A stretch of 64,000 nt of DNA from Talpa occidentalis (Eukaryota > Chordata > Mammalia > Eulipotyphla > Talpidae). A program made the position numbers and the translations under genes. Numbering within the stretch: the first letter of the stretch is position 1; each line of letters starts with the position of its first letter. The DNA is taken from NCBI RefSeq assembly GCF_014898055.3, contig NW_023601212.1, forward strand, positions 44,504,329-44,568,328, in the 5' to 3' direction. The notes beneath the pieces are model-generated. The model was not told the origin of the DNA. It searched no databases and saw only the letters and a list, made by a program, of their open reading frames with translations. This document shows, piece by piece, positions 1 to 10,596 of this stretch.

Positions 1-983
1 AAATATATAAGACAAATAATCAATGAACTGAAGAACAAAACTGAGAACTTAAGAAAGGAAATAAAAGAGAAGGAGGAGACCGAAAGATTACTAGAAGTGA
101 CAGAGATCTTGGAAAATCATTGACAAGAGAATTGAAGAAATGGAAGAGCAGATAAGTACTCTCAACGATACAGAAATTTAAAGAGAGAGAGAGAGAGACA
201 GAGAGAGACGAGAGAGAAGTACAAAGGAAGAAGAATGAGGACACTCTTCAACAATTATCAGACTCCATGAACAGAGGGCATATAATAATTACAGGCATTC
301 CAGAAGGTGAGGAGTGAGACAAAAGATCTAAGAAAATATTCAAGGAGATAATTCAAGAAAAATTCCCAAACATGAAAAAAAGACAAATATAGACATAAAA
401 GAAGCAAGAAGAACACCCAATTACACCATTAAAAAAAAACTAGAGCAAGGCACATAATAGTGAAGATTGCAAGAGATCAAGACAAGGAAAAATAAAGAAA
501 CTGGCAAAGGGAGAAGAAACATATAATTTATAAGGGAAAACCAATGAGGTTAACTTCTTCAGAGAAGTTCTGAAGAAATACAATGGGCAAGAAGAGAATA
601 GAGTAATATATCCAACAAACTTCAAGACAGCAAATGACAACCAAGAATACTTTACCCTGCAAAACTCTCCTTTCTCTATGAAGAAAAAAATAAAGACCTT
701 CTCAGACAAACAGAAACTCCAGAAATGCATTACAAAACTAAACCCCCACTCCAAAAAATTCTACAAGAAGTCCTAAAGCCAAAACCAACAGAGGAATAAA
801 TAAGAAGAACAGAAAAAAGCAAGGAATAAAATCACAAAAAGGTAAATACAGATGCCAACATATTAACTCTAAATGTAAATGGACTAAATTCATATATAAA
901 TGGACACAGAGTAGCAGGCTGGAATAGAAAACAAAATCCAACCTTCTGCTGTCTCCAGGAAACACTATTAAAAATAAAAGATA

Positions 984-1305
984 CCATCCAGTATTTTTTC
1001 TTTTTCTTTTTGGCTTATTTCGCTGAGCATGATCCCTTCCAGCGCCATCCATGTTGCTGCAAATTGCATGTGTTTATCTTTTTTGAATGCTGAGTAATAT
1101 TCCATGGTATCTATGTACCACAAGAAAACTTAAATAAGGGACCAGGAAAATGAATAACTATAAGAAAGTGAAAATCAAAATCAACAAAAAACTATGAACC
1201 AGAGAAATTTTTGGGGGGTGGGGGCCGGGAGGGGAGGGATTGGGGTCAGAATGGGGCATTTGCAATTGTATGGGGGAATATAAAAATAAAATTTATTATT
1301 AAAAA
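984..1305 (+). mobile_element. Nested L1 3' end with inverted 5' part
   Basis: Bases 984-1120 match the L1 3' region in antisense. From about 1121 the L1 3' UTR continues in sense to the tail after AATATAAAAATAAAATTT. A 14-bp duplication, AAAAATAAAAGATA, lies at 970-983 and about 1306-1319. An inverted 5' part with one target duplication is the signature of twin-primed L1 insertion. The sequence is close to the young L1 consensus seen elsewhere in the window. Confidence 0.85.
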
Positions 1306-1977
1306 AAAAATAAAAGATAAACATAAACTGAAAGAAAAAGGTTGAGAAACAATGCTACAAGCAAATGGACCAAAAAAGGCAAGAACAGCTATATTTATAT
1401 CAGATGAAATAAACTTCAAATTAAAAAAGGTAAAAAGAGACATAGACAGACACTACAAAATGATCAAGGGAACAATACAACAGGAATATATAGCACTCAT
1501 CAACATATACTCGCCAAGTGAAGGAGCACCAAAATATATTAGACAATAATTATCACCTCTGAAAACAGACATTAAAAATGAATATGTAGTAGAAGACTTG
1601 AACACCTTCCTCTCACTAATAAACAGATCAATGAGACACGAATAAGCAAAGACACTAGAGCCCTAAATAAAGACATAGAACTCATGGCCCAACAGATATC
1701 TCTAGGACACTACACACCCCAAAATCCAAGTAAACATTTTTCTCAAGTGTATATGGATCATTCTCCAGTACAGATCACATACTAGGCCACAAGACAGAAA
1801 CATGAAGTTCAAAATCATTTCAGCTATGTTCTCTGATCATATAGGTATCAAACTAGAAATAAATCATGAAAAGAAAACAAGAAACTCTCCCACCTCATGG
1901 AGACTGAAATCCACAATATTAGATGACCACTGGACTAATGAGGAGATCAAACAAGAAATTAAAAAAATACTTTGAGT

Positions 1978-2240
1978 GCCTCCCTGTTGGTGCAGGTGGT
2001 TGAGCGCCAAGCTGTGAAGCTGTCCACAGCCTCTGCAGTGCAGGTTCAATACTGGCTGGCCAGTGAGGATCTCACATGCCGTGGCAGACCTCTCCTTTCT
2101 CACCCACTGCTCCCCTCAGCAGTATATTTTGTCAGTCTGCTTGTTCTGTTCCCTGCTCTGTCTCTGGTGAATACTCTTGCTCTCCCAAGCATCTGGCCTG
2201 TGCTCTGGTTCTCGTATAAATAAATAAATCTTAAAAAAAA
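1978..2240 (+). mobile_element. tRNA-derived SINE
   Basis: A tRNA-like head (CCTCCCTGTTGGTGCAGGTGG) is followed by the family's unique body (CTGCTCCCCTCAGCAGT) and a tail of TAAATAAATAAATCTT plus A's. An imperfect duplication around CTTTGAGT flanks it (about 1968-1977 and 2241-2250). It lies in the L1 ORF2 region. Confidence 0.85.
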
Positions 2241-2577
2241 TTCTTTGAGTTTAATGACAAAGATAACACCAATTTCCAGGATCTAGGGGGCACAGAAAAA
2301 TCAGTAATAAGAGGAAAAAATATAGCAATACAGGTTCACATCAAGAAACAAGAAAGAACTGAAAAAAAAAAAAACCTAATCTTGCATCTCAAAGAACTAG
2401 AAAAAGAACAACAATAAAAACAACAACAAAACTAAAACCAGTAGAAGAGAGGAAATAATAAATATCAAAGCAGAAATAAATGAAATAGAAACTCAAAAAA
2501 ATCTAAAAGATCACTGAAACTAAAAGTTGGTTCTTTGAAAAAATAAATAAAATGGACAAACCAGTAGCCAGGCTCAC

Positions 2578-2918
2578 TGTCCGGGCCAGCCGGGGAGATC
2601 AACGCGGTACCCGGGGGAGGAAGCAGGGGCTTGGTATAGGACAGGGGTACATGAGGAGTGGAGACAAAGCCAGGATCATCGCCAGTCTCATTTATTCAGG
2701 AATGTGTACAAGGTTATATAGGGTTCAGAGGGGGAGGTCTCTTGTTATCTCGAACAAGGAGAGACCACCAATGCAAACAAGCCACAAGGAGCAAGCAGGG
2801 GGAAGGGTTCAGTCGTCACAATAGGAAACTTGAAACCTTTACTGGAGCTAACATTCAGTACCTGCTTCAGGCAAGAACCCGGATGTTCAGGTCTGGGCCC
2901 CAGGACTGGGCCCCGACA
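2578..2918 (-). repeat. 3' LTR of the ERV
   Basis: This 341-bp partner of the 5' LTR begins TGTCGGGG and ends GGCCCGGACA on the minus strand. It carries TATATAA at 2714-2720 and AATAAA at 2691-2696. A polypurine tract abuts its start at 2919-2932. Confidence 0.95.
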
Positions 2919-2932
2919 GATCCTCCTTTTCT
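2919..2932 (-). promoter_or_regulatory. ERV polypurine tract
   Basis: The minus strand reads AGAAAAGGAGGATC immediately upstream of the 3' LTR. A purine run at this exact place primes plus-strand DNA synthesis in retroviruses. Confidence 0.8.
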
Positions 2933-3109
2933 ATTATTTCTAATGGGAGAGCAAGAAGACAAAACCCCTCGGGGACTGCGCCTGTCTTAGGTCGTCAGGA
3001 GTCACAGACGTGTGGCGATTTAGCACCTCAAGCCATTTTGAGTCTGCCCCCGATCTTACCCGTCATTGGCTGACCAGTCCATCGCACAGGGGAAGGGGGT
3101 CTTATTTCT

Positions 3110-4980
3110 TCAGACTAAGCATAAGTCTGAGTAAGAGCCTCCCTTATCTCGCATCTCCAACTTATGGTAATGTACCTGAATGGGTTTTGCTTGAAGGGCC
3201 TGAATCTGTTGTCTTACAAAGGTGATTATTCTGTTAAAAATTCAAGGACCCAGGACAACCAATATCAAAAGGGATAACAGGGGACCCATGAGGGGAAGAA
3301 GATAGGGTAAGAGTCCATTGAGACCAGTCCAGAGTGGGTTTTCAGCTAGTTCCTGGCGTCTTCTTTCCAGGTCATTTGTAACTGTTGGATTTTATTGCGG
3401 ACGATTCCTGATTTGTTGGCGTAGAAACAGCATTTCTCCTGCAGGACCAAGCAAATACCCCCCTTTTTCGTTGTTAGCAAATCAAGGCCCTGTCGATTTT
3501 GAAGGACTACCTCAGCTAAGGAGTCAACCTGATCCTGAAGATCCTGAATAGTACTAGAAAGAGCATGAACATCATTAATAAGTTGTTGAGACAGTTTAGT
3601 ATATTGTGAGAGCGATATGCCCAATCCAGCTGTCCCTGAGGCCACGGCAGCAGTTATACCCAGGCCTGCAAATAAGGGAATAAGGTGTACTGCTCTTTTA
3701 CTTTTACTGAAAAAATGGTCAACCGTTGGAATGGGCATGACTCACTTCCAGGAACAACGTCTATGTCGGGTAGGAGAAAACCCAACACGTATTGACCGGT
3801 CTAGTTAGCCGGCAATGGATGCGATTCATTTCCAGAATGCCGGAGGTGCCTCTCTCTGTGCTCCGAACGGTACCGACCTGGGCCGGCCGGTTTACGCAGG
3901 CTGCCTGGTGTGGTACCCCCGCCCCCGGAGGGGTCACCACGTCTGAGGAGGTGAACGTGCGGACACACTTGGGTGCAGCGCACTGTGGCCCAGAACTGCC
4001 GATCAAGCCATCCTCCTGCCTCAGCCTCCCATGTAGCCTGGGATTACAGGCGCGCGCCACTGCACCTGGCGTATCAGAAAACTGGATAGGCTGAACCAAA
4101 ATGGGAACCATGAAGGAGCAATTATGGTCGGGTGCAAGTGAGGTATTGGTTTTTGGAAAGGCCAAAGGCACAGGGAAACCCATTTGTAAGCATAACCAAC
4201 AATTATTGGCCAGTGAGGAATTTGTTAAATTAAGTAGATTGAAAGAGGAGTGGAGGATATTAAAAGTATTATAGTTAATGCCCAACTTTTGTCCTTCAGC
4301 AGGAAGGGCAAGTGGATGGTAGCTAAGCGCAGTGCAAGCTGTTTTAAGATTGTACTGACAAAATGATTTCTGGCTTTGTCTTGAGGACCTCCTCCATTGG
4401 TGACATGTATTGGGGCAGTAGTTGCCCAGCACACTGTGTCACCCACCTTTTTGTTAGCACCACAGGTGGTCAGCAAGGTAGAGGCCTGTGGCTGACTTGC
4501 AGGGGATGTCTTGATAAGAACAGCAGTATAATAACTCTTATTAGTATTGGCCGTACATTTAGAAAAAGTCTTGTAACATGAGGAGTGTACTGACTCAGCA
4601 AAGGAAGTGCAGGTACACTGCCCTCCATGTGAGGGGCCACCTATAGCTGTCCGGAGGCATTTATAGCTGGACTTACGCCTGGAGCCTGCAACAGTGACCA
4701 AATATGCGATGTGGCCAGGTCAAGTAATGTAAGAGACATACCCATTAGGAGCGGTAGAGAAATAGCCCCACCTGTACTCACAAGGTTTACCATGAAGATG
4801 TTGAGTCAAAGACACAATCTTGCCTGGATCCTTGAAGCCGGCAAAGGCCGAAGAGAAAATTAACACCTCAGCATAGAGGATGAACCAGAAAGCGGTCACC
4901 ATGCTGTAACAAATCTGTAACAAATCTGACAAGCCATTCAGGCAACCATCGGGCTGCATCATGAGTCTGTGAAGAGACAC
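3110..4980 (-). pseudogene. env: ERV env, type-D (RDR-like) envelope, broken and carrying a 7SL segment
   Basis: Env overlaps the end of pol, as in betaretroviruses. A hydrophobic leader runs from a Met at 4902 (VTAFWFILYAEV) and is followed by surface-subunit sequence. An in-frame TGA lies at 4720-4722. A frameshift occurs near 4280-4300. A CWLC motif lies downstream (about 4185-4200). From 4070 to 3859 the sequence is 7SL RNA, not env. The transmembrane subunit then resumes, with a furin-like KSKR followed by a hydrophobic fusion peptide, then an immunosuppressive-type region and a CX6CC motif (3346-3738). A frameshift near 3348 and a stop near 3236 interrupt the membrane span; the likely final stop is at 3110-3112. 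It cannot encode an envelope. Confidence 0.85.
3859..4070 (-). pseudogene. 7SL (SRP) RNA fragment inside ERV env
   Basis: On the minus strand the segment starts GCCAGGTGCAGTGGCGCG and continues with CTGTAATCCCAG and GGGAGGCTGAGGCAGGAGGAT, the 7SL/Alu 5' domain. It then keeps the S-domain landmarks absent from Alu: AGTTCTGGGC, GTGTCCGCAC, GGTGACC, ACCAGG and AACCGGCC with CCCAGGTCGG. These appear in 7SL order and with 7SL spacing, covering about nucleotides 1-208 of the roughly 300-nt RNA. The start coincides with 7SL nucleotide 1. The 3' third is missing, with no A-tail and no target duplication that I can find. Divergence from mammalian 7SL is clearly larger than the LTR divergence. It lies in the same orientation as the provirus. 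Confidence 0.85.
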
Positions 4981-5700
4981 ATACTGATCCCCTTCCCCAG
5001 ATCAGAAATGGGTCAGGGCCGTACCAAGCATTGTCCAAAGGGTCCTTCCATTTTACCATTGCTAATTGATTTTGCGTTTCCGTATGCCAGAAACGATCGG
5101 CCGCACTTTTTGCCTGAGCATCAAGCCTTAAGAAATTTAGGATGAACAGAGCATGGTTTAGCGTGTTGCGGGGGTTACCTTTAGAGATGTACCAGGAACC
5201 ATGTAAAATCTTTTGGATGGTGGTTTTTAATGAAAGATGGGCACGCTCAACTATGCCTTGTCCTTGAGAATTATAAGGGATGCCCGTGGCGTGGTGAATG
5301 GACAGGGTAGAGCAAAAATTTTTGAAGGCCTTTGCAGTGTAGCATGGGCCATTATCAGTTTTAATACGTTTTGGGATCCCCAAAATTGAGAAACAGTGGA
5401 GCAGGTGTGCAATAACATGTCTAGAGGTTTCACCTGTTTGAAGGGTGGCAAGGAGAAACCCACTGAAGGTATCCACAGTAACGTGGATATACTTAAAATT
5501 ACCGAATTGAGAATTATGGGTAACATCCATTTGCCAGAGGGTGTTGGGGATGAGGCCCCTGGGATTAACACCAAGATGGGGCACAGGAAGACCTGTCGCG
5601 CAGGTGGAGCAGGCTTTTACAATTTGTCTGGCTTGGCCACGAGTAATCTTAAACAAAAGCCGTAATGAGCAAGAGTTGAGATGGTGAAGGTCATGAGCAG
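4868..5700 (-). pseudogene. pol: ERV pol remnant: integrase only
   Basis: The open frame ending at 4868 holds most of a betaretroviral integrase. An HHCC-type zinc finger is visible (His pair in HDLHH, Cys pair in CSTC). The three catalytic acidic residues are present in context: WQMDVTH, KTDNGPCY and IVERAH. A C-terminal segment with WYGPDPFL follows. The frame starts upstream at 5812, but its first part is out-of-frame gag capsid, so integrase begins near the junction at about 5700. Protease, reverse transcriptase and RNase H have been deleted. No stop interrupts the integrase core, but without the rest of pol it has no way to be made normally. Confidence 0.9.
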
Positions 5701-5704
5701 CCTG

Positions 5705-7110
5705 TGAGCATTTCAAAAGTCCATGGGTTTCCAGCCCATTTATTTTCTCGGCCCAGGTCCCTACAGAGATTCTGAAATTTAGTCCTTCAAAGTAAGTGAT
5801 CTCTGCTGTCAAGGACAGTCTTTACTAAAGTTTGTCAATCTAGGGGAGTGAGCCACCCTTCTGCAATAGAATCAAGAATTGTGAGAGTGAAAAGGGCACT
5901 AGCACCATACTGGGTAACAGCGGTTTTTAATTCTTTTAAATGTTGAAAATCATGTGGCTGGTGATAACGGTGGCATTGGCCTTGAACATCTGGAGCTTTG
6001 ATAACAGGGAAGACACAAGCCGCGGATAAGGGCTTTTTGGGAGGCAGGAAAGCAGACAAAGCGGCGGGAGCCTTGGGGGGAGGAGATAAAATGACCTTGG
6101 CGCTAACCCTGCCCCATAATGGCGGCTTTAAGGTGATGTTGGCTTCAAGCCAACCCCATAACAGGCGGCTTTGAAGTGGCCTCAGCATCACCCCTCCCCC
6201 GTAATGGCGGAGCAGGATCTGAGTTGGATGAAGAAGTTAATTGGATCTGTTGAAGTTGAAAGGAAAGTTTATGATAACGAGCCTGTAGGCAGATGTGCTC
6301 CTCAAGGTGGGCGATTTTGGTTTTAAGGTCGAGATTAGGGTCAGCGAGTTGTGAGGGTGCAGAGGCAACAGCGGCTGTGTAATAAGGAGGAGAGTGGGGA
6401 TTGTAACAGACAGCCTCCTCCCCCACATTGCCCCAATCTACCTCGCCAGCCTCAGGATCCTACCCTTTATTGAGAGGGGGAGGGAGTTGCGAAGCAACTT
6501 TTGTGTTGCTATTGGAGTTAAGCAGTAGAAAAACTCCGTCCTCTACTTCAGATGAGCAAGGAGGGTTTGTAGCCACAGAAGTAAACTTGCTCAAAGAAGG
6601 ATAAATTCTGTTTTTCTTTTCTATTTTGGGCCGGTCGGGAGAGGCCCTTTCATTTTTCCCTAAGGGTTCTTTTTGTTCTTCTTTGGATGGATTGTCCTCC
6701 ACATCACTGTGAAACGGAATTAAGTCCTCACAGTGATCATTGGGGGATAGGGCCCCTGCCGTGCTGGGGGAAGCACTTCTAAGCAGTTGTTCTGTTTGGC
6801 AACTGGTATCTTTAATATCAGGGTAGGCTTCCTTTTTTGAAATTAAATCATTAATGAGATTCCAGTATGAGAATGTCGTCACTGGAATTTTTTCAGGGCC
6901 AAAGGCTTCATAGAAGTCATTTAAAGCATCTCCTACCCGTTTCCACCTTTTTTGATCTATTGTGCCCTCTTGAAGGAACCAAGGACACAGGTCTTGAACA
7001 AAATCAAAAAAGTGGAGTAGATCCTTTTTTGTGACCCTGACTCCTCGCGTCCTAAGTGCCTCTTTTAATTGCTTCACATATATCTCATGCTGGCTTATTG
7101 CCTGTCCCAT
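5705..7110 (-). pseudogene. gag: ERV gag, matrix to partial capsid, broken
   Basis: The reading frame opens at 7110 with MGQAISQHE, a glycine-2 myristoylation context, and shows a betaretrovirus-type matrix domain (CPWF near residue 48, then FGPEKIPVT and SYWNLI). An in-frame TAG stop lies at 6460-6462, after 216 codons. The same frame then continues to about 6145 and includes SPPYY, a PPxY-type late-budding motif, followed by a glutamine-rich stretch. A frameshift between 6145 and 6191 moves to a frame with the start of capsid (HLKELKTAVTQYG). More stops follow, including a TGA at 5835-5837. Capsid homology ends near 5705 at the deletion junction with integrase. Nucleocapsid is missing. Matrix alone (216 codons) is uninterrupted. 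Confidence 0.88.
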
Positions 7111-7241
7111 GATTCAGACGCTGTACCTGAGCTTACCTTATCCACGACGTGGCAGGGTCCCACGTCGGTAAGGCTTCCTCCTGAGCTAGCTAGCTTCCTT
7201 TTCGGGTGTCTTCTCCCTCTGTAGTTCTTCCTCGTACCCGG
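7111..7241 (-). promoter_or_regulatory. ERV leader with likely major splice donor and hairpin
   Basis: This is the untranslated leader between the primer-binding site and the gag start. The minus strand has AAG/GTAAGC with the GT at 7136-7135, a near-consensus donor for env mRNA. Just upstream, GACGTGG (7146-7152) and CCACGTC (7160-7166) form a perfect 7-bp stem with a 7-nt loop, placed where dimerisation and packaging hairpins occur. The roles are inferred from position. Confidence 0.55.
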
Positions 7242-7259
7242 GCCCCACGTTGGGCGCCA
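7242..7259 (-). promoter_or_regulatory. Retroviral primer-binding site, tRNA-Lys(1,2) type
   Basis: The minus strand reads TGGCGCCCAACGTGGGGC two bases after the 5' LTR. This is complementary to the 3' end of tRNA-Lys(1,2), the primer used by type-D betaretroviruses such as MPMV. All 18 positions look intact. Confidence 0.93.
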
Positions 7260-7261
7260 AA

Positions 7262-7603
7262 TGTCCAGGCCCGCCGGGCAGATCAAAGCGGTACCTGGGG
7301 GAGGAAGCAGGGGCTTGGTATAGGACAGGGGGTACATGAGGAGTGGAGACAAAGCCAGGATCATTGCCAGTCTCATTTATTCAGGAATGTGTACAAGGTT
7401 ATATAGGGTTCAAAGGGGGAGGTCTCTCGTTATCTCGAACAAGGAGAGACCACCAATGCAAACAAGCCACAAGGAGAAAGCAGGGGGAAGGGTTCAGTCG
7501 TCACAATAGGAAACTTGAAACCTTCACTGGAGCTAACATTCAGTACCTGCTTCAGGCAAGAACCCAGATGTTCAGGTCTGGACCCCAGGACTGGGCCCCG
7601 ACA
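7262..7603 (-). repeat. 5' LTR of the ERV
   Basis: On the minus strand this 342-bp repeat starts TGTCGGGG and ends GGACA, the expected TG...CA ends. It contains a TATATAA box (7399-7405) and an AATAAA polyadenylation signal (7376-7381) in the right order. It is directly followed by a two-base gap and the primer-binding site, which marks it as the 5' LTR. It matches the other LTR except at about 12 positions and one indel. Confidence 0.95.
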
Positions 7604-8120
7604 GCTCACAACCAAAAAAAAAAAAAAAAAAAAAACTGGAGAAAACATAATATAAATAGAATTATAAATTAAAACAGAGAAATCACAACAGACTCCTTGA
7701 AAATCAAAATAATAATCAGAGATTACTATGAACATTTATATGTAATCAAATTCAACAATCTAGAAGAGATGGGCATATTCCTAGAATGATATAGTCATCC
7801 AAAGCTAGATAGAGAAGAAACAGAACACCTTGTCATACCAATTACAGGCAGCGAAATTGGAGTAGTAATCAAAGCACTCCACAAAGACAAAAGCACAAGC
7901 CTAGACAGCTCCACAAATGAATTCCACCAAATGTCCACCAATGAATTAGTGCCTATCCTGCACAAACTCAAAAAATTGAAAAAGAAATACTACCAAATAA
8001 GTTCTATGAAGCCAACATTACATTAATGCCAAAACCAAAGACACCATGAAATAAGAAAATTATAGGCCAATCTCCCTAATGAACACATATACAAAAATCC
8101 TCAACAAAATTCTCGCCAAC

Positions 8121-8411
8121 ATAGGCCTCCCTGGTGGTGCAGCAGGTTGAGCGCAGTGCTGTGAAGCTGTCTGCAGGCTCTGCAGCACTGGCTGGATTTC
8201 CAGACGGCCAGGGAGATTCCCACATGGTGAGGTAGACTTCTCCTGTCTTGCCCACTTCGCCCCTCAGCAGTGTACTTTGGTCCTTCTGGCTGTTCTGCTC
8301 CCTGCTCTGTCTCTGGTGAATTCTCTCACCTCCCGCTACTCTGGCCTATACCCAGGTGCTTGTATAAATAAATAAATATTAAAAAAATAATATTCATAAA
8401 ATATATTTTTT
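8121..8411 (+). mobile_element. tRNA-derived SINE
   Basis: A full-length copy from the head (GGCCTCCCTGGTGGTGCAGC) to a long A/T tail. It is flanked by AAATTCTC(G/A)CCAAC at 8107-8120 and 8412-8425, and lies in the L1 reverse-transcriptase region. Confidence 0.88.
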
Positions 8412-8560
8412 AAATTCTCACCAACGGAATCCAACAATGCATGAAAGGAAAAATACCCACAATTATTTGGATTTATCCCAGGGGCACAAGAATGGTTCAA
8501 CATATGAAAATCGATCAGTATAATCCAACATATCAATAAAAAGAAAAATAAAAAAAACAT

Positions 8561-9112
8561 ATGATCATATCAATAGATGCTGAGAGAGAATTTGACAAAG
8601 TCCAACATCCATTTATGATGAAGGCCTATGAAATTCTCAGGATAGAAGGTACATACCTGAACATGATAAAAGCCATATACGACAAACCCACGGCCAATAT
8701 TATTCTCAATGGCGAAAAGTTGAAGGCCTTTCCTATAAGATCAGGAACAATACAAGGATGTCCTCTGTCATCACAGCTCCTCAATATAATACTGGAGGTC
8801 CTGGATAGAGCAATAATAAAAGAGAAAGATATAAAAGCAATCCAAATAGGGAAAGAAGAAGTAAAATTATCACTATTTGAAGATGATATAATATGCAACG
8901 AAAAACTACTCAAAATAATCAACCAGTTTAGTCAAGTAGCACGACACAAAATCAACACACAAAAATCGGTGGCCTTCCTATACACAATCATTCTGAAGAA
9001 GAAGAAATCAAGAAAACCATCAGAATTGAATTCAGAATTGAAACAAAAAAATCAAAAACTTGCGAATAAACCTAACAAAAGAGGTGAAGGAGTTATACAA
9101 AGAAAATTATAA
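8561..9112 (+). pseudogene. L1 ORF2 reverse-transcriptase remnant
   Basis: A 183-codon open stretch matches the L1 reverse-transcriptase core: [16 protein letters not shown], then GTIQGCPLS. The catalytic FADD box reads FEDD, a change that should abolish activity. Stops and frameshifts border it on both sides. Confidence 0.88.
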
Positions 9113-10196
9113 AATTTTGTTAAAAAATAGAAGAAAAAATGAAGTAATGGAAAGGCATCCCCTGCTCATGATTGGAAGAATTAACATTATCAAAATGGTC
9201 ATACTACCAAAAGCAATTTAGAGATTCAACACTATTCCAATAAAAATCTCAATGACATTCTTCAAAGAAATAGAACAAATATTGATGGAATTCATATGGA
9301 ACCACAAAAAAACTGTGAATAGCCAAAACTCTACTGATGAAAACAAAGGATAATGGAGATATCACACTTCCAAATTTCAAGCTATACTACAAAGCCATAA
9401 TAATAAAAACAGTATGGTTTTGGAACAAAAACAGAGAAACAGACCAATGGAACTGAATATAGAGGCCAGAAATAAAGCCACATTTACATGGAAAACTAAT
9501 CTTTGATAAAGGAGTGAAGAATATGCACTGGAACAAGGACAGTTTGTTCAATAAATGGTGCTGGGAAAACTGCACCACCACATGCAAAAGAATGAAACTA
9601 GACCACTAACTCTCACTAACTCGCACAAAAATCAACTCAAAATAGATAAAAGAACTGGACATAAGATATGTAGAAGAAAGTACAGGTAAAACACTACAGG
9701 CATACATCTCAATAACATCTTTAAAGACTCATCACCCAAAGAAAAGAAAGTCAAGGAAAAGATAAATGTATCAAACTGAAAAGGTTTTGTACAGCAAAAG
9801 AGACATTAACCAAAACAAAGAGATACCCCAATGATTGGGGGAAAAAAATCTTGTACTCCATATAACTGATAAGGGACTGATCACAAAGATATACAAAGAA
9901 CTTACATTACTCACCAAAAACAAATTAAACATCCAGTCAAGAAATGGACAGAAGATTTTGATTTTTACTTTATTATAATTAGTATTTTTCCTGGTCCCTT
10001 AATTAGGTTTTCTAAATTCTTGCTATGAGTGAAAAAAAAAAAGATGATCCAATCAAATGCTTATGGGTCATATCTACTCCATTTGGAAGAATGATACAAT
10101 ATCTAATACAACCCCTCCCCTCCTTTTTCTCCCCCATCCAGTAAGTCTAGGTCCTTCCTATCAGTATTTTCCTATGTTAATAGGTCCCATATTTTA

Positions 10197-10419
10197 TTTT
10201 ATTTATTTTATTTTTTTAAATAATAAATTTTATTTTTATATTCCCCATACAATTGCAACCCTCCCATTCGGAGTGCAAACTGGTCCAACCACTATGGAGA
10301 GTGGTGTGGAGATTTCTGGATCTACTAAACATAGAGCTTCCATATGATCCAGCAATTCCACTCCTAGGTATTTACCCAAAGGACACAGAAACATCAATTC
10401 CAAAGAACACCTGCACCAC
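10197..10419 (-). mobile_element. Small twin-primed L1 fragment
   Basis: A minus-strand L1 3' end (T-rich start, then the ATATTCCCCATACAATTGCA block) is followed from about 10268 by an inverted ORF2/3' UTR piece. TAGGTCCCATATTTTA flanks it at 10181-10196 and 10420-10435. It is nested in the composite insertion. Confidence 0.85.
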
Positions 10420-10516
10420 TAGGTCCCATATTTTAAAATATCTTTTAGTGATATGTTGTCTTCTATCTCTACCCTTTTCTGCTTATCTTGAATAAATACT
10501 TAAATTTGTAAAAAAT

Positions 10517-10524
10517 AAAAAGGA

Positions 10525-10596
<72 letters not shown>

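Larger units (their letters stand above)
2578..7603 (-). mobile_element. Endogenous betaretrovirus provirus (SRV/MPMV-like), internally deleted
   Basis: The provirus has two LTRs, a primer-binding site, polypurine tract, partial gag, partial integrase and env, all on the minus strand. A perfect 6-bp duplication, GCTCAC, flanks it (2572-2577 and 7604-7609); the interrupted L1 reads on across it. Gag matrix and integrase are of betaretrovirus type. Env has a gamma-type transmembrane region, as in type-D retroviruses. Gag capsid joins directly to the integrase zinc finger near 5697-5712, so distal gag, protease, reverse transcriptase and RNase H are gone. Every coding region has stops or frameshifts. 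LTR differences (12 substitutions and one 1-bp indel, counted by eye) give about 3.5% divergence, so it is fairly young but replication-dead. Confidence 0.93.

Noticed and set aside
2936..3109. Constitutive transport element expected between env and 3' LTR in type-D viruses
   Set aside because: The place is right, but I could not recognise the duplicated loop motifs by eye, so no call is made.
3990..4070. Primate Alu insertion in the ERV
   Set aside because: The first 80 bases look like Alu, but the match continues into the 7SL S domain (GTGTCCGCAC, GGTGACC, CCCAGGTCGG), which Alu lacks. It is 7SL, and the other SINEs exclude a primate.
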